From the NCBI GenBank assembly GCA_934254925.1, contig CAKQMD010000045.1, positions 1-9,215 on the forward strand: 9,215 nt of DNA. The letters run 5' to 3'. Each line of letters starts with the position of its first letter. The first letter of the stretch is position 1. Below, piece by piece: positions 1-5,957 of the stretch. Origin of the DNA: an uncultured Alphaproteobacteria bacterium. Lineage in GTDB: Bacteria; Pseudomonadota; Alphaproteobacteria; RF32; CAG-239. A program made the translations under genes and the position numbers. The notes under the pieces were generated by a model. It saw only the letters and a list, made by a program, of their open reading frames with translations. It did not search any database and had not been told where the DNA came from.

Positions 1-41
1 GCCTCTCGCTGGTAGTCGAACCCTTCCTCTAGGGTACTCAT
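1..41 (-). CDS. Partial CDS, N-terminal 13 codons of an unidentified protein
   Basis: An ATG at 41-39 is preceded on the minus strand by GAGGAGAG about four bases upstream, a good Shine-Dalgarno match. The frame stays open to the left edge and reads MSTLEEGFDYQRE. Only 13 codons are visible, so no family can be named. It lies just beyond a long hairpin downstream of tRNA-Ser, on the same strand, so it could be read from the tRNA promoter if the hairpin does not terminate fully, or from its own promoter. The strong ribosome-binding site is the main support; the fragment is too short for codon-use evidence. Confidence 0.5.
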   Translation of the reverse strand, partial: MSTLEEGFDYQRE

Positions 42-55
42 CCGACTCTCCTCAA

Positions 56-100
56 CATAATACAACAATCCCCTCCGCTGGAGGGGTTTGTTGTATTATG
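56..100 (-). terminator. 45-bp inverted repeat, probable terminator after tRNA-Ser
   Basis: The two 21-base arms (56-76 and 80-100) pair at every position except one T-T mismatch (69/87), with a 3-base loop at 77-79. The inner seven pairs are GC-rich (CCCCTCC/GGAGGGG) and the outer part is AT-rich. On the minus strand the core is followed by ATTGTTGTATT, a T-rich but interrupted tail, which fits a rho-independent terminator readable on either strand. The outer end reaches the last two bases of the tRNA CCA (99-100). It could instead be an RNA-processing hairpin between the tRNA and the next gene. Confidence 0.6.
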
Positions 101-190
101 GCGGAGAGATAGGGATTCGAACCCTAGGTACCCCGTAAAGAGTACAATTGATTTCGAGTCAACCGCATTCGACCACTCTGCCATCTCTCC
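99..190 (-). tRNA. tRNA-Ser (anticodon CGA)
   Basis: Read on the minus strand, the RNA starts GGAGAGA at 190 and ends TCTCTCC, then discriminator G and an encoded CCA (101-99). The seven-pair acceptor stem is perfect. The D arm is GCA...TGC. The anticodon stem GTTGA/TCAAT has one wobble pair and encloses loop CTCGAAA, with anticodon CGA at 156-154 reading UCG codons. The long variable arm (GTACTC...GGGTAC) is the class II hallmark of serine tRNAs. The T arm contains GGTTCGAATCC. Length is 92 nt including CCA, as expected for tRNA-Ser. A promoter-like pair lies 19 bases upstream. Confidence 0.97.
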
Positions 191-209
191 GTTAGTCGAA
201 AACAATACC

Positions 210-238
210 TTAATAAATTCAAATCACAAAATTTGCAA
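210..238 (-). promoter_or_regulatory. Candidate promoter of tRNA-Ser
   Basis: On the minus strand, TTGCAA (238-233) and TATTAA (215-210) are separated by 17 bases; each matches the sigma-70 consensus at four of six positions. The -10 element ends 19 bases before the mature tRNA 5' end, a sensible leader length. The region is AT-rich and lies between the ASCH gene stop and the tRNA. Confidence 0.45.
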
Positions 239-268
239 GTCTTTTTATCAACTTTTTTATGAAAAGCC

Positions 269-838
269 TCAATCGTCTCGTCCATAGCCTTGATAACGCA
301 TACGATTAAGTTCGGCCAGCTTTTCCTCTTCGTCCAAATCCTCGTTTTCAACATGTTCAATCCGCTGCCTCTCGTCGGCATTGCCGCGGTCTCTGGCCAT
401 ATAAATCTTTGAATAGTCCTTAACGCGTGAATTTTCCAATTCCAACCCGACATTGCGCGTCTTATCGTCGTTCTCGTCGCCGATACGCTGGGCCGCCTCC
501 TCAACATGCAACGGCATAATCAAAATGCCGACCACATCATTGGTCAGCTGCTCTTCAAAGGTATAACAACGATTGATTCTGACCTTAACTTCTTCCTTGT
601 TGGCATAACCGAAAAACTTGAGCGGCAACAAGTCGATAATATCGTCAAAACGTTCGCAAACAACCAAGCCGCGAACCAAACACATTACCTTATCCCCACC
701 GGGATTACAGACAAATTCAATAACATCGTTCAGATGGATTTTCTGATGCTCGCTGTCCCACAGACGCATTTCAATATGTTTTGTCCCATTGACAATCTTA
801 TCATAGGCAAATTTCATAATCGGCATAATGTGTTTCAT
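269..838 (-). CDS. ASCH-domain (PUA-like) protein with a charged C-terminal tail
   Basis: The 189-residue product begins with an ASCH-like domain (about residues 5-112). The signature stretch is G18-T-K20-H-I-E23-M-R25-L, matching the ASCH pattern G-x-K-x-I-E-x-R, followed by a 'DVIEF' strand (38-42) and a closing 'VVGILIM' strand (102-108). ASCH domains share the PUA beta-barrel fold and are usually linked to RNA binding; E. coli YqfB of this fold is an N4-acetylcytidine amidohydrolase. Whether this protein is an enzyme cannot be told. Residues 113-189 form a polar, acidic and arginine-rich tail with a probable helix near 168-181, absent from minimal ASCH proteins of about 100 residues. The start is supported by GGAGG seven bases upstream and a good promoter candidate. 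No signal peptide: cytoplasmic. It is transcribed toward the neighbouring tRNA-Ser. Confidence 0.8.
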   Translation of the reverse strand: MKHIMPIMKFAYDKIVNGTKHIEMRLWDSEHQKIHLNDVIEFVCNPGGDKVMCLVRGLVVCERFDDIIDLLPLKFFGYANKEEVKVRINRCYTFEEQLTNDVVGILIMPLHVEEAAQRIGDENDDKTRNVGLELENSRVKDYSKIYMARDRGNADERQRIEHVENEDLDEEEKLAELNRMRYQGYGRDD

Positions 839-871
839 AGGTCAGCCTCCGCTCGCCAAGCTCTCTTATAA

Positions 872-900
872 AGTTTATCACCAAAAAATAAGATTGGCAA
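872..900 (-). promoter_or_regulatory. Candidate sigma-70 promoter of the ASCH-domain gene
   Basis: On the minus strand, TTGCCA (900-895, five of six to TTGACA) is followed after 17 bases by TAAACT (877-872, four of six). TG stands one base before the -10, as in extended -10 promoters. The leader to the ATG would be roughly 30 bases and contains the GGAGG ribosome-binding site at 850-846. Confidence 0.5.
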
Positions 901-980
901 CTTGCATTTTAACCCAAGCTGAAAACACCGAATTTCATAAACCGATATAAAGCGCCAACAAATACCAAACCAGCCCGGTC

Positions 981-1547
981 TTATTCCCGCCAAAAACGAC
1001 CGTCTTCGTAAATCAAATGATAGCAACTGCAATTATCGATAAATTCTTCATGCCAGCCTAAGGTCTTTAAAAAAGCCCACATCACCCCGCCGTGCGAAGC
1101 CACGGCCACAGTCCGATACGGCGCAGCAATCATTTGCTCAAAAGCCCGATGAAAACGCTGCGCCATTTCCGGACGACTTTCCCCTTCCTCAAAACGCAAA
1201 TCCGACATTTCCCGACCGTGCCACAGATCAAGCATCCCCGGATACAAGGCATCAGCCTCTTCGCGGGTTAAGCCTTCAATGCGGCCGTAGCAACCTTCCC
1301 GCAAATCGTCAATCACTTCAATTCCGACATGATGATAGGCGTCAACCGCCTCTGCCGTCTGCAAAGCCCGGATCAGCGGGCTGGAAAAAATCTTTTCCAA
1401 ACGAACTGAGCACAGCTTTTCCGCCAAAGCCAAAGCCTGAGCTTTGCCTTTGTCGTTCAGCCCGACGTCAATACGGCACCCCTGAGTTCTGCCTTCGCGG
1501 TTATAATCGGTTTCGCCATGGCGAAATAAATAAAAATCTTTGCGCAT
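981..1547 (-). CDS. Histidine phosphatase family protein (phosphoglycerate mutase-like)
   Basis: The 188-residue product is a complete branch-1 histidine phosphatase. The RHGET motif is at residues 9-13, with H10 the predicted phosphohistidine. R60 in 'SSPLIRALQTA' is the second phosphate-binding arginine, E84 in 'DLREGCYGRIEG' the likely general acid, and H152 in 'ASHGG' the second catalytic histidine. All core residues are present and the length is typical of the GpmB/CobC-like cytoplasmic subgroup. Substrate cannot be assigned: the family includes phosphosugar phosphatases, alpha-ribazole phosphatase and cofactor-dependent mutases. No cobalamin or glycolysis genes are nearby. The start has a GGGGAGAG ribosome-binding site a few bases upstream. 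It is separated from the operon upstream by 134 bp and from the ASCH gene by 142 bp, so it is probably a single-gene unit. Confidence 0.9.
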   Translation of the reverse strand: MRKDFYLFRHGETDYNREGRTQGCRIDVGLNDKGKAQALALAEKLCSVRLEKIFSSPLIRALQTAEAVDAYHHVGIEVIDDLREGCYGRIEGLTREEADALYPGMLDLWHGREMSDLRFEEGESRPEMAQRFHRAFEQMIAAPYRTVAVASHGGVMWAFLKTLGWHEEFIDNCSCYHLIYEDGRFWRE

Positions 1548-1593
1548 TTCTCTCCCCGGTCAAAATTCCCTCATCTGATATGTTCTTACACTC

Positions 1594-1652
1594 GTAAAGA
1601 CGAAGCGACAAACTCCGTCTTTACTATAATATATCTTCATGAAGAAATGCAA
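1594..1652 (-). promoter_or_regulatory. Candidate promoter with operator-like repeats upstream of the phosphatase gene
   Basis: On the minus strand, TTGCAT (1652-1647) and TATAGT (1628-1623) are spaced 18 bases apart; the -10 matches five of six, the -35 only three. The spacer holds a perfect 12-base palindrome, TCTTCATGAAGA (1634-1645). Immediately downstream, 9-base arms GTAAAGACG/CGTCTTTAC (1594-1602 and 1616-1624) flank a 13-base loop and overlap the -10 edge. The placement fits regulator binding, but each element could be chance in AT-rich DNA. Confidence 0.3.
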
Positions 1653-1687
1653 TAAAACAAAACACCGATAAGGACCTTGCCTTAATC
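1651..1687 (-). terminator. Weak candidate terminator at the end of the five-gene operon
   Basis: On the minus strand, GATTAAGG (1687-1680, containing the stop codon of the last gene) can pair with CCTTATC (1673-1667) with one bulged base and a 6-base loop. It is followed by the T-rich run GGTGTTTTGTTTTATT. The stem is short and AT-rich, so termination may be partial. Confidence 0.33.
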
Positions 1688-2779
1688 AAAGGGAAGCTTG
1701 ATAGGCGCTTGCTTTACTGCTTTTTTAGAAGCAGTCTTTTTCTTTGCCTCCTTTTGGGGCTCAGAGACAGGTTGATAGTCAGGGAAAAGTTCCGTTAAAA
1801 TTTCAGTTGAAATTTTTGCACCGACTTTTTTGGCAAGTTCTTTTTCAACATTGGCGCAAGATCTGAAACTTCCACCTTTTTTCAAATTCGCCTCAACCGT
1901 AGATGACGTTATGACTTCCATCGTTGCCGTCTCCAATAATTTATAAGACACTTGAATAGAAGCGGAGCTGCTGCTGTAACTTTCTCCGGTCATCGGAACA
2001 TTTCGCGTTGTTTTTCTGGTGTTGAACTCCTCGATTCTCCCGACAAGAATATAATCCGCAGCCGCGATGTTTTTTAAGCGGCTTTTCTCTTTTTCAGGAG
2101 TTGCACCATTGCTGACCAATACCAATTCGTCGACATACGCGTCTAAATTTTCTCGGTCAACAACGTTAAACTTCTTGGACTTGGAAAATTTTTCGGATAA
2201 AACGCTGGAAATTTTACCGGTCAACGAACCGGAAGAAACGCCTCTGTCAACGCAATAAATCAGTCCTTCCACCTTAAAAGGAACAATAGACAACGAATAT
2301 TTAGCCTTTTTTATCAAATCAGGAGAATGATAATCATCTACTTTTTTGACAACGGCTTTTATCTTCACATAATAGTTTCCGTCTTTTTGTTCTGATGAAA
2401 TCACGCTGTATGAACTTATCTTGCCCTTATATTGAGCATCAATTTCTTTCATTTCAATAGACGTCTCCACCCCATATCTAACCTTTTCCGTCCCCGAATA
2501 GTCTGTAGACAGCTTTCCGTTAAGCAATGAACCGTCATCGATATTGGCCTGTTCGTTAACGGAGGTATCCAAACTTTCTTTGTTGTTAATCTCCGTTTTA
2601 AACATGGGAGCCTCGCGGCTGACTGTGACGTCGCTGGTCTGCTTTACGGCATTGTCAATGGCATTCATCACGGCCCAGTCATAATCTTTGCCGACACCGA
2701 CCGCCTCCACTTCAATTTCCTTGGCATGGGTCGTAAATGCAAAGCCGACAAATAAAAGCAATAAGAGTATTCTTTTCAT
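1682..2779 (-). CDS. CsgG/FlgT-like periplasmic protein, last gene of the envelope operon
   Basis: The 365-residue product has a classic signal peptide (MKR, then a hydrophobic run, with likely cleavage after A19 in 'THA-KE') and no lipobox cysteine. Residues 21-50 ('VEAVGVGKDYDWAVMNAIDNAV') and 118-148 resemble the LPP20/FlgT N-terminal domain. Residues 161-300 resemble the CsgG/FlgT-middle fold, with 'SIVPFKV' (164-170), the family hallmark 'VVDRENLDAYVDE' (206-218) and 'ADYILVGRIEEF' (241-252). A lysine- and alanine-rich tail (342-356) ends the protein. CsgG-fold proteins include the curli pore, HfaB and LpoB-type activators; FlgT belongs to the flagellar basal body. The start is 7 bp after the LpoB-like stop, and the weak ribosome-binding site TAGGTG overlaps that stop, suggesting translational coupling. 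No flagellar or curli genes are visible, so the specific role is unknown. Confidence 0.8.
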   Translation of the reverse strand: MKRILLLLLFVGFAFTTHAKEIEVEAVGVGKDYDWAVMNAIDNAVKQTSDVTVSREAPMFKTEINNKESLDTSVNEQANIDDGSLLNGKLSTDYSGTEKVRYGVETSIEMKEIDAQYKGKISSYSVISSEQKDGNYYVKIKAVVKKVDDYHSPDLIKKAKYSLSIVPFKVEGLIYCVDRGVSSGSLTGKISSVLSEKFSKSKKFNVVDRENLDAYVDELVLVSNGATPEKEKSRLKNIAAADYILVGRIEEFNTRKTTRNVPMTGESYSSSSASIQVSYKLLETATMEVITSSTVEANLKKGGSFRSCANVEKELAKKVGAKISTEILTELFPDYQPVSEPQKEAKKKTASKKAVKQAPIKLPFD

Positions 2780-2786
2780 GAAACAC

Positions 2787-3377
2787 CTACCATGTTATAG
2801 CATGCTTGTCAGCACGTTTGATAATCGTTTTTTCGCCTTCCCATAAGGTTAAGCCCGTATCAAGGCTTGTAATACTCAAAGCAAAGGTATATTCAATGCG
2901 CTTATCCCCGGAAATAAGGAATTCCCTTTGCGTAATTTTTCCCGACAAGCTCAGCTCCGGAGCAACAAGGGTACCTTTTTGGGCCACCGTAGCCTGATTC
3001 ACCTCTTTGGAATGACGCAACTGCCGAGATTGCATAACCCGGGCGTCTTCCTCCATGTTTGTAACTGCAACCTTGCCGCTGTTAATCAATTCAATTCTGA
3101 TTTTTTTAGACAGCTGGTCAACGTCAATACGCTGCATCGTATTGTTTGCTATTCTCGAAATGATCAAAACATAACGTCCGCCACCCGGTTTATTCAAATT
3201 TCCCGAGGCCAACATTTCGCTCACCATGCTGCGGGCGGCACTTTCAAAATCTCTGTATTCAAGAGCGGCAGCACGTTCCGTCGAATCATTCTCTACATCA
3301 ATCAATTCTGTTTTGGTGGCACATCCCGAAAGCAAAAACACAGAACAAAATATCATGCCAATTATCTGTTTATTCAT
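2787..3377 (-). CDS. lpoB: LpoB-like outer-membrane lipoprotein, penicillin-binding-protein activator
   Basis: The 196-residue product starts with a lipoprotein signal ending L16-S-G-C19. The mature part has LpoB-family features: 'YVLIISRIANNT' (69-80), the helix 'LSKKIRIELINSGKV' (89-103), 'PELSLSGKI' (140-148) and the closing strands 'SLDTGLTLWEGEKTIIK' (171-187). In E. coli, LpoB sits in the outer membrane and reaches through peptidoglycan to stimulate PBP1B. The stretch between the lipidated cysteine and the folded domain is only about 20-45 residues here, shorter than in E. coli. The gene follows a YcfL-type gene by 15 bp, matching the E. coli ycfL-lpoB order, and has AAGGAG seven bases before the ATG. 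Family assignment is solid; partnership with a PBP1B homologue is inferred, and none is in the window. Confidence 0.87.
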   Translation of the reverse strand: MNKQIIGMIFCSVFLLSGCATKTELIDVENDSTERAAALEYRDFESAARSMVSEMLASGNLNKPGGGRYVLIISRIANNTMQRIDVDQLSKKIRIELINSGKVAVTNMEEDARVMQSRQLRHSKEVNQATVAQKGTLVAPELSLSGKITQREFLISGDKRIEYTFALSITSLDTGLTLWEGEKTIIKRADKHAITW

Positions 3378-3392
3378 AAAATTTCTCCTTGA

Positions 3393-3776
3393 TTAATTTA
3401 GAATTCCGTCACCAATATTTTTAGTGATCATCACCTTAAAGCTTCTTGCCTTGGGACTGGGGGAAACCGCATCCCAGTTAAACGGCATGTTCTTAACGAT
3501 TGACGCCGTTTTCCACGTAGACATGATGGATTTGATCGGCATCCCCATTTCATTATACCATTCAACTTTATAATAAACCACTTGGTTCGTCGTTCCCAAC
3601 CCAGAGATGTTCACCAGTATATGGCCGTCTTTTTCTCTGGTATAATGCCTTGCCTCAAGTTGTTGAAGCTTAACGCTCGGATCGATAAAAAACAATGTTG
3701 TGTCATAACCCGGTTGCGTTTGCGTTGCGCAGCCAAACAGAAAACACCCCAAAAACAATGTCATTAACTTTTTCAT
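3393..3776 (-). CDS. ycfL: YcfL family (DUF1425) lipoprotein
   Basis: The 127-residue product has a lipoprotein signal with lipobox L13-F-G-C16, so it is probably lipid-anchored. The mature domain shows the YcfL/DUF1425 pattern: 'ILVNISGLGTTNQVVYYKVEWYN' spread over 53-75, 'GMPI' (78-81), a tryptophan in 'STWKTASI' (86-93), and the C-terminal 'SPSPKARSFKVMI' (105-117), equivalent to the 'SPxAxxxRLYI' ending of the family. Function is unknown; E. coli ycfL lies directly upstream of lpoB, as here. The predicted ribosome-binding site AAGGA overlaps the TAA of the upstream COG3014-type gene (spacing 11 bp), suggesting coupled translation. Length matches the family. Confidence 0.85.
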   Translation of the reverse strand: MKKLMTLFLGCFLFGCATQTQPGYDTTLFFIDPSVKLQQLEARHYTREKDGHILVNISGLGTTNQVVYYKVEWYNEMGMPIKSIMSTWKTASIVKNMPFNWDAVSPSPKARSFKVMITKNIGDGILN

Positions 3777-3787
3777 CTTTTCTTTCC

Positions 3788-5164
3788 TTATTTTAACCTT
3801 GTTACAGATATGCCGGGTTTCGCATTGAGCGTGGGAATGCGAACAACAACCAAAGCCTGCTTAATGTCTTTGCCGATTTCAATTTCCTGAGAAATTTCTT
3901 TGCCGGTATTGTCAAAAAGCTGTATTTTACGATTTTTAGGCATTGCAAAACGTGCAATTTGAATATCTTTGGGCAAAGATGACCACGTTCTCGTTTCTAC
4001 AGGATTGGAAACCGAACCGATAGCAAGCGCAGCAATGTCGCCCAGAAGCTTGTTGTCATCCCCCATTGCTTGCTGCGCCGCCTCTTGTGCGATGAGGTTA
4101 AGCGTCATCCAAACAACGGCTTTGGCAACTTCCGCCGGATAACGATTCTTAAACTCGGTCTTCATCACCCTGTCCATATCAACGATGCTTTGCGTCGATA
4201 TCTTTTGATTGCCGCTGGCAATCTGAAGGCTTGGATAAGCCGAAGCCAAAGGAACCATTTTAGGCAAAGCCATATGCGCGAGCTTTACTTTGTCATTGAT
4301 AACAAAAGGAATGGCAAAATGTTGTTTCTCAATTTCGGCAATCAGACCGTTTTCATAAACGACCCAAACCGTTTCCGGTATTTTTTTGCGGTTAGCCAGA
4401 TTCTCCGCCATCCGAATGTCAGACTTTACAAATTTGTTATGAGGAGACATGCTTCTCGCGCGCTTCAAATTCAAAATGCCGTTTTCAATCCCTGATCGCG
4501 AACCATGCAGAGATAAAAACAGGCCGTTCATATACGTCGTGTACGGATTCACAAAATCGGCATAAGGCTTAAAATCGTCAAACTCGTTAAATTCCTCGCC
4601 CAGCACCTTATTGGCTGCAACCATATTTTCCGTATATTTTTCTTCTGCCGCCTCTTTTTTTAATTTGCTGATTTCCTTCTTGTTTTCTTGCGCTGCTTCC
4701 CCCTGACTCGCATCGGCCCGATTAAACTCGACCCTCGCATTGTCAATATCGCCGGCTTGCAACAAAGACAGCGCACGATAAGTATGAAGCATCACTTTCT
4801 CATAATATTTTGGGGAATATCCGTCTGTTTCCTCCTTGGCAATGGAATCAAAGGCAACGCCAAACATAGCGTCGCTTAAAGCATAGTTTTGACTATACAT
4901 CGCCGCGGTCCCGCTGTTTAAACCGATAAAAAATTTCATGTTGCCCAAATCTGAAAAATCAGAGGGCAGAACATCTCCCTCTGATTTTTTGCTTTCAGAC
5001 TCGGCACTCTCCGCTTTTTCCGCAGCCGGGGCCGAACACATCACTTTGGACGCCTCTTCAAAATTACCAATGTTGAAATGTTGATGAAAAGCATCTTTTT
5101 TATGGCCATAACTGGCACAACCTTCAAGAAAAAGCATAAAGACAAGTACTAAGTATCTTTTCAT
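3788..5164 (-). CDS. COG3014 family lipoprotein with helical-repeat N-terminal half
   Basis: The 458-residue product starts with a lipoprotein-type signal ending L13-E-G-C16; glutamate at -2 is unusual but the glycine and cysteine are canonical. The N-terminal half is helical and repeat-like ('FNIGNFEEASKVM', 30-42; 'HTYRALSLLQAGDIDNARVEFNRA', covering 127-150), resembling TPR units. A low-complexity Glu/Ser/Lys/Ala segment (45-64) and a probable coiled coil (152-190) follow. The C-terminal half has the COG3014 signatures 'VWVVYENGLIAEIEK' (266-280) and 'TRTWSSLPKDIQIARF' (391-406). No biochemical function is known for the family. It starts 15 bp after the OMP stop with no strong Shine-Dalgarno, so translation may depend on the upstream gene. 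The start was chosen because it gives the complete signal peptide. Confidence 0.85.
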   Translation of the reverse strand: MKRYLVLVFMLFLEGCASYGHKKDAFHQHFNIGNFEEASKVMCSAPAAEKAESAESESKKSEGDVLPSDFSDLGNMKFFIGLNSGTAAMYSQNYALSDAMFGVAFDSIAKEETDGYSPKYYEKVMLHTYRALSLLQAGDIDNARVEFNRADASQGEAAQENKKEISKLKKEAAEEKYTENMVAANKVLGEEFNEFDDFKPYADFVNPYTTYMNGLFLSLHGSRSGIENGILNLKRARSMSPHNKFVKSDIRMAENLANRKKIPETVWVVYENGLIAEIEKQHFAIPFVINDKVKLAHMALPKMVPLASAYPSLQIASGNQKISTQSIVDMDRVMKTEFKNRYPAEVAKAVVWMTLNLIAQEAAQQAMGDDNKLLGDIAALAIGSVSNPVETRTWSSLPKDIQIARFAMPKNRKIQLFDNTGKEISQEIEIGKDIKQALVVVRIPTLNAKPGISVTRLK

Positions 5165-5179
5165 TCGCCGACTTTCATC

Positions 5180-5791
5180 TTAAAAAGAAACACGAATGCC
5201 GGCCAACACCTGGTGGCTGTACGGCTTAACCTTAACGTCGTTTCCGCCCGGCGCAAGGTCTGAACTTGTCATATTCAGGTAACGATACCCCAAATCAAAA
5301 CTCACCATATTGTTAACGGGGATATTCAAACCGGCAGAAAAAGAATAGGCAAACGACGTGCCGTCATCACTGTTTCCCGCATATTTGACATCGTTAAACG
5401 CCACGCCCAACCCCGCTCCCACATAAGGGGTAACAAACGAATTTATGTCAAAATCGTAATACAAATTAGCCATAAGCAGGTCAGAACCATACTCGGCACC
5501 CTTGTCTTTCAGGTCTTCATTATACGTATATTCGACCTCTCCCCGTAAGGCGCCGTTGGAGAAATCAACAATCTTGCCGCCCAAAGCCGCGTTAACTGAA
5601 AAAGTATCTTCGCTGAATTTTTCGCCGTCCGCCTTAACAGAGCCTATGTTCAGTCCGCCTTTAACCGAAACATAAACCGAACTGTCGGAAACATTCGCCC
5701 GGTTAACATAAACAGTCTTAACGGCATCTTCGGCCTGAGCCGTACCAGCCAAACAAGTCCCTGCCAAAATTAAAAATATAAAGTTCTTCAT
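5180..5791 (-). CDS. Outer-membrane beta-barrel protein (porin-like/OmpA-barrel family), first gene of the envelope operon
   Basis: The 203-residue product has a signal peptide with predicted cleavage after A20 ('AQA-ED'), leaving a mature protein of about 183 residues. The mature chain alternates polar and hydrophobic residues in strand-like stretches: 'SVYVSVKGGLNIG' (38-50), 'LLMANLYYDFD' (105-115), 'FVTPYVGAGLGVAF' (119-132), 'FAYSFSAGLNIPV' (147-159) and 'MVSFDLGYRYLNM'. It ends 'HQVLAGIRVSF', with the C-terminal phenylalanine that serves as the BAM recognition signal. This matches small eight-stranded OMP/surface-antigen barrels. It lacks an OmpA-type peptidoglycan-binding domain. AAGGGA lies upstream of the ATG. 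It stands first in a five-gene run and only 15 bp from the next gene. Ligand or pore function cannot be inferred. Confidence 0.87.
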   Translation of the reverse strand: MKNFIFLILAGTCLAGTAQAEDAVKTVYVNRANVSDSSVYVSVKGGLNIGSVKADGEKFSEDTFSVNAALGGKIVDFSNGALRGEVEYTYNEDLKDKGAEYGSDLLMANLYYDFDINSFVTPYVGAGLGVAFNDVKYAGNSDDGTSFAYSFSAGLNIPVNNMVSFDLGYRYLNMTSSDLAPGGNDVKVKPYSHQVLAGIRVSF

Positions 5792-5833
5792 GGTCCATTC
5801 CCTTACGTTAAAGAGTTGAGAGCCGTCATGGCC

Positions 5834-5857
5834 AATTTTACGATTACCCGTAAAATT
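5834..5857 (-). repeat. Perfect inverted repeat in the operon leader
   Basis: The 9-base arms AATTTTACG (5834-5842) and CGTAAAATT (5849-5857) are perfect complements around a 6-base spacer. The element lies 43 bases before the OMP start codon and downstream of the best -10 candidate, so it could be an operator or an mRNA leader hairpin. It is not followed by a T-run on the minus strand, so a terminator is unlikely. Confidence 0.5.
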
Positions 5858-5889
5858 TCCTCACGATTTTATCATTTATAAAACTAAAG

Positions 5890-5918
5890 ATTATAAATAA
5901 CAAAACTTACTGTACTAA
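5890..5918 (-). promoter_or_regulatory. Candidate promoter of the five-gene envelope operon
   Basis: On the minus strand a consensus TATAAT (5895-5890) stands 17 bases after TTAGTA (5918-5913), which matches the -35 consensus at only three positions. The 226-bp gap between the OMP gene and the ferredoxin terminator contains no ORF of interest and is strongly AT-rich, so other start points are possible. Confidence 0.35.
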
Positions 5919-5957
5919 ACCAAGTGGCAAAATCAACCAATTTTTGTAACTTACACA

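Noticed and set aside
1..55. Possible second tRNA at the left edge, suggested by GGGTTCGACTACC on the minus strand
   Set aside because: No acceptor stem or anticodon arm can be formed, and a good ribosome-binding site plus ATG explains the sequence as the start of a CDS.
124..507. Minus-strand open frame overlapping tRNA-Ser and the ASCH gene
   Set aside because: It is out of frame with the ASCH gene and translates through the tRNA, which a real gene would not do.
506..871. Plus-strand open frame of 121 codons across the ASCH gene
   Set aside because: Antisense shadow of the ASCH gene, whose signature residues, ribosome-binding site and promoter are on the minus strand.
1594..1624. Inverted repeat GTAAAGACG/CGTCTTTAC as a terminator
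   Set aside because: No T-run follows the stem on the minus strand, the loop is long, and it overlaps a promoter candidate; kept only as a possible regulatory repeat.
2928..3392. Plus-strand open frame of 154 codons opposite the LpoB-like gene
   Set aside because: Antisense to a well-supported lipoprotein gene and running into the adjacent intergenic gap; no ribosome-binding site or recognisable domain.
4070..4495. Plus-strand open frame of 141 codons inside the COG3014 gene
   Set aside because: Antisense shadow with Arg/His/Asn-rich composition and no start signal.
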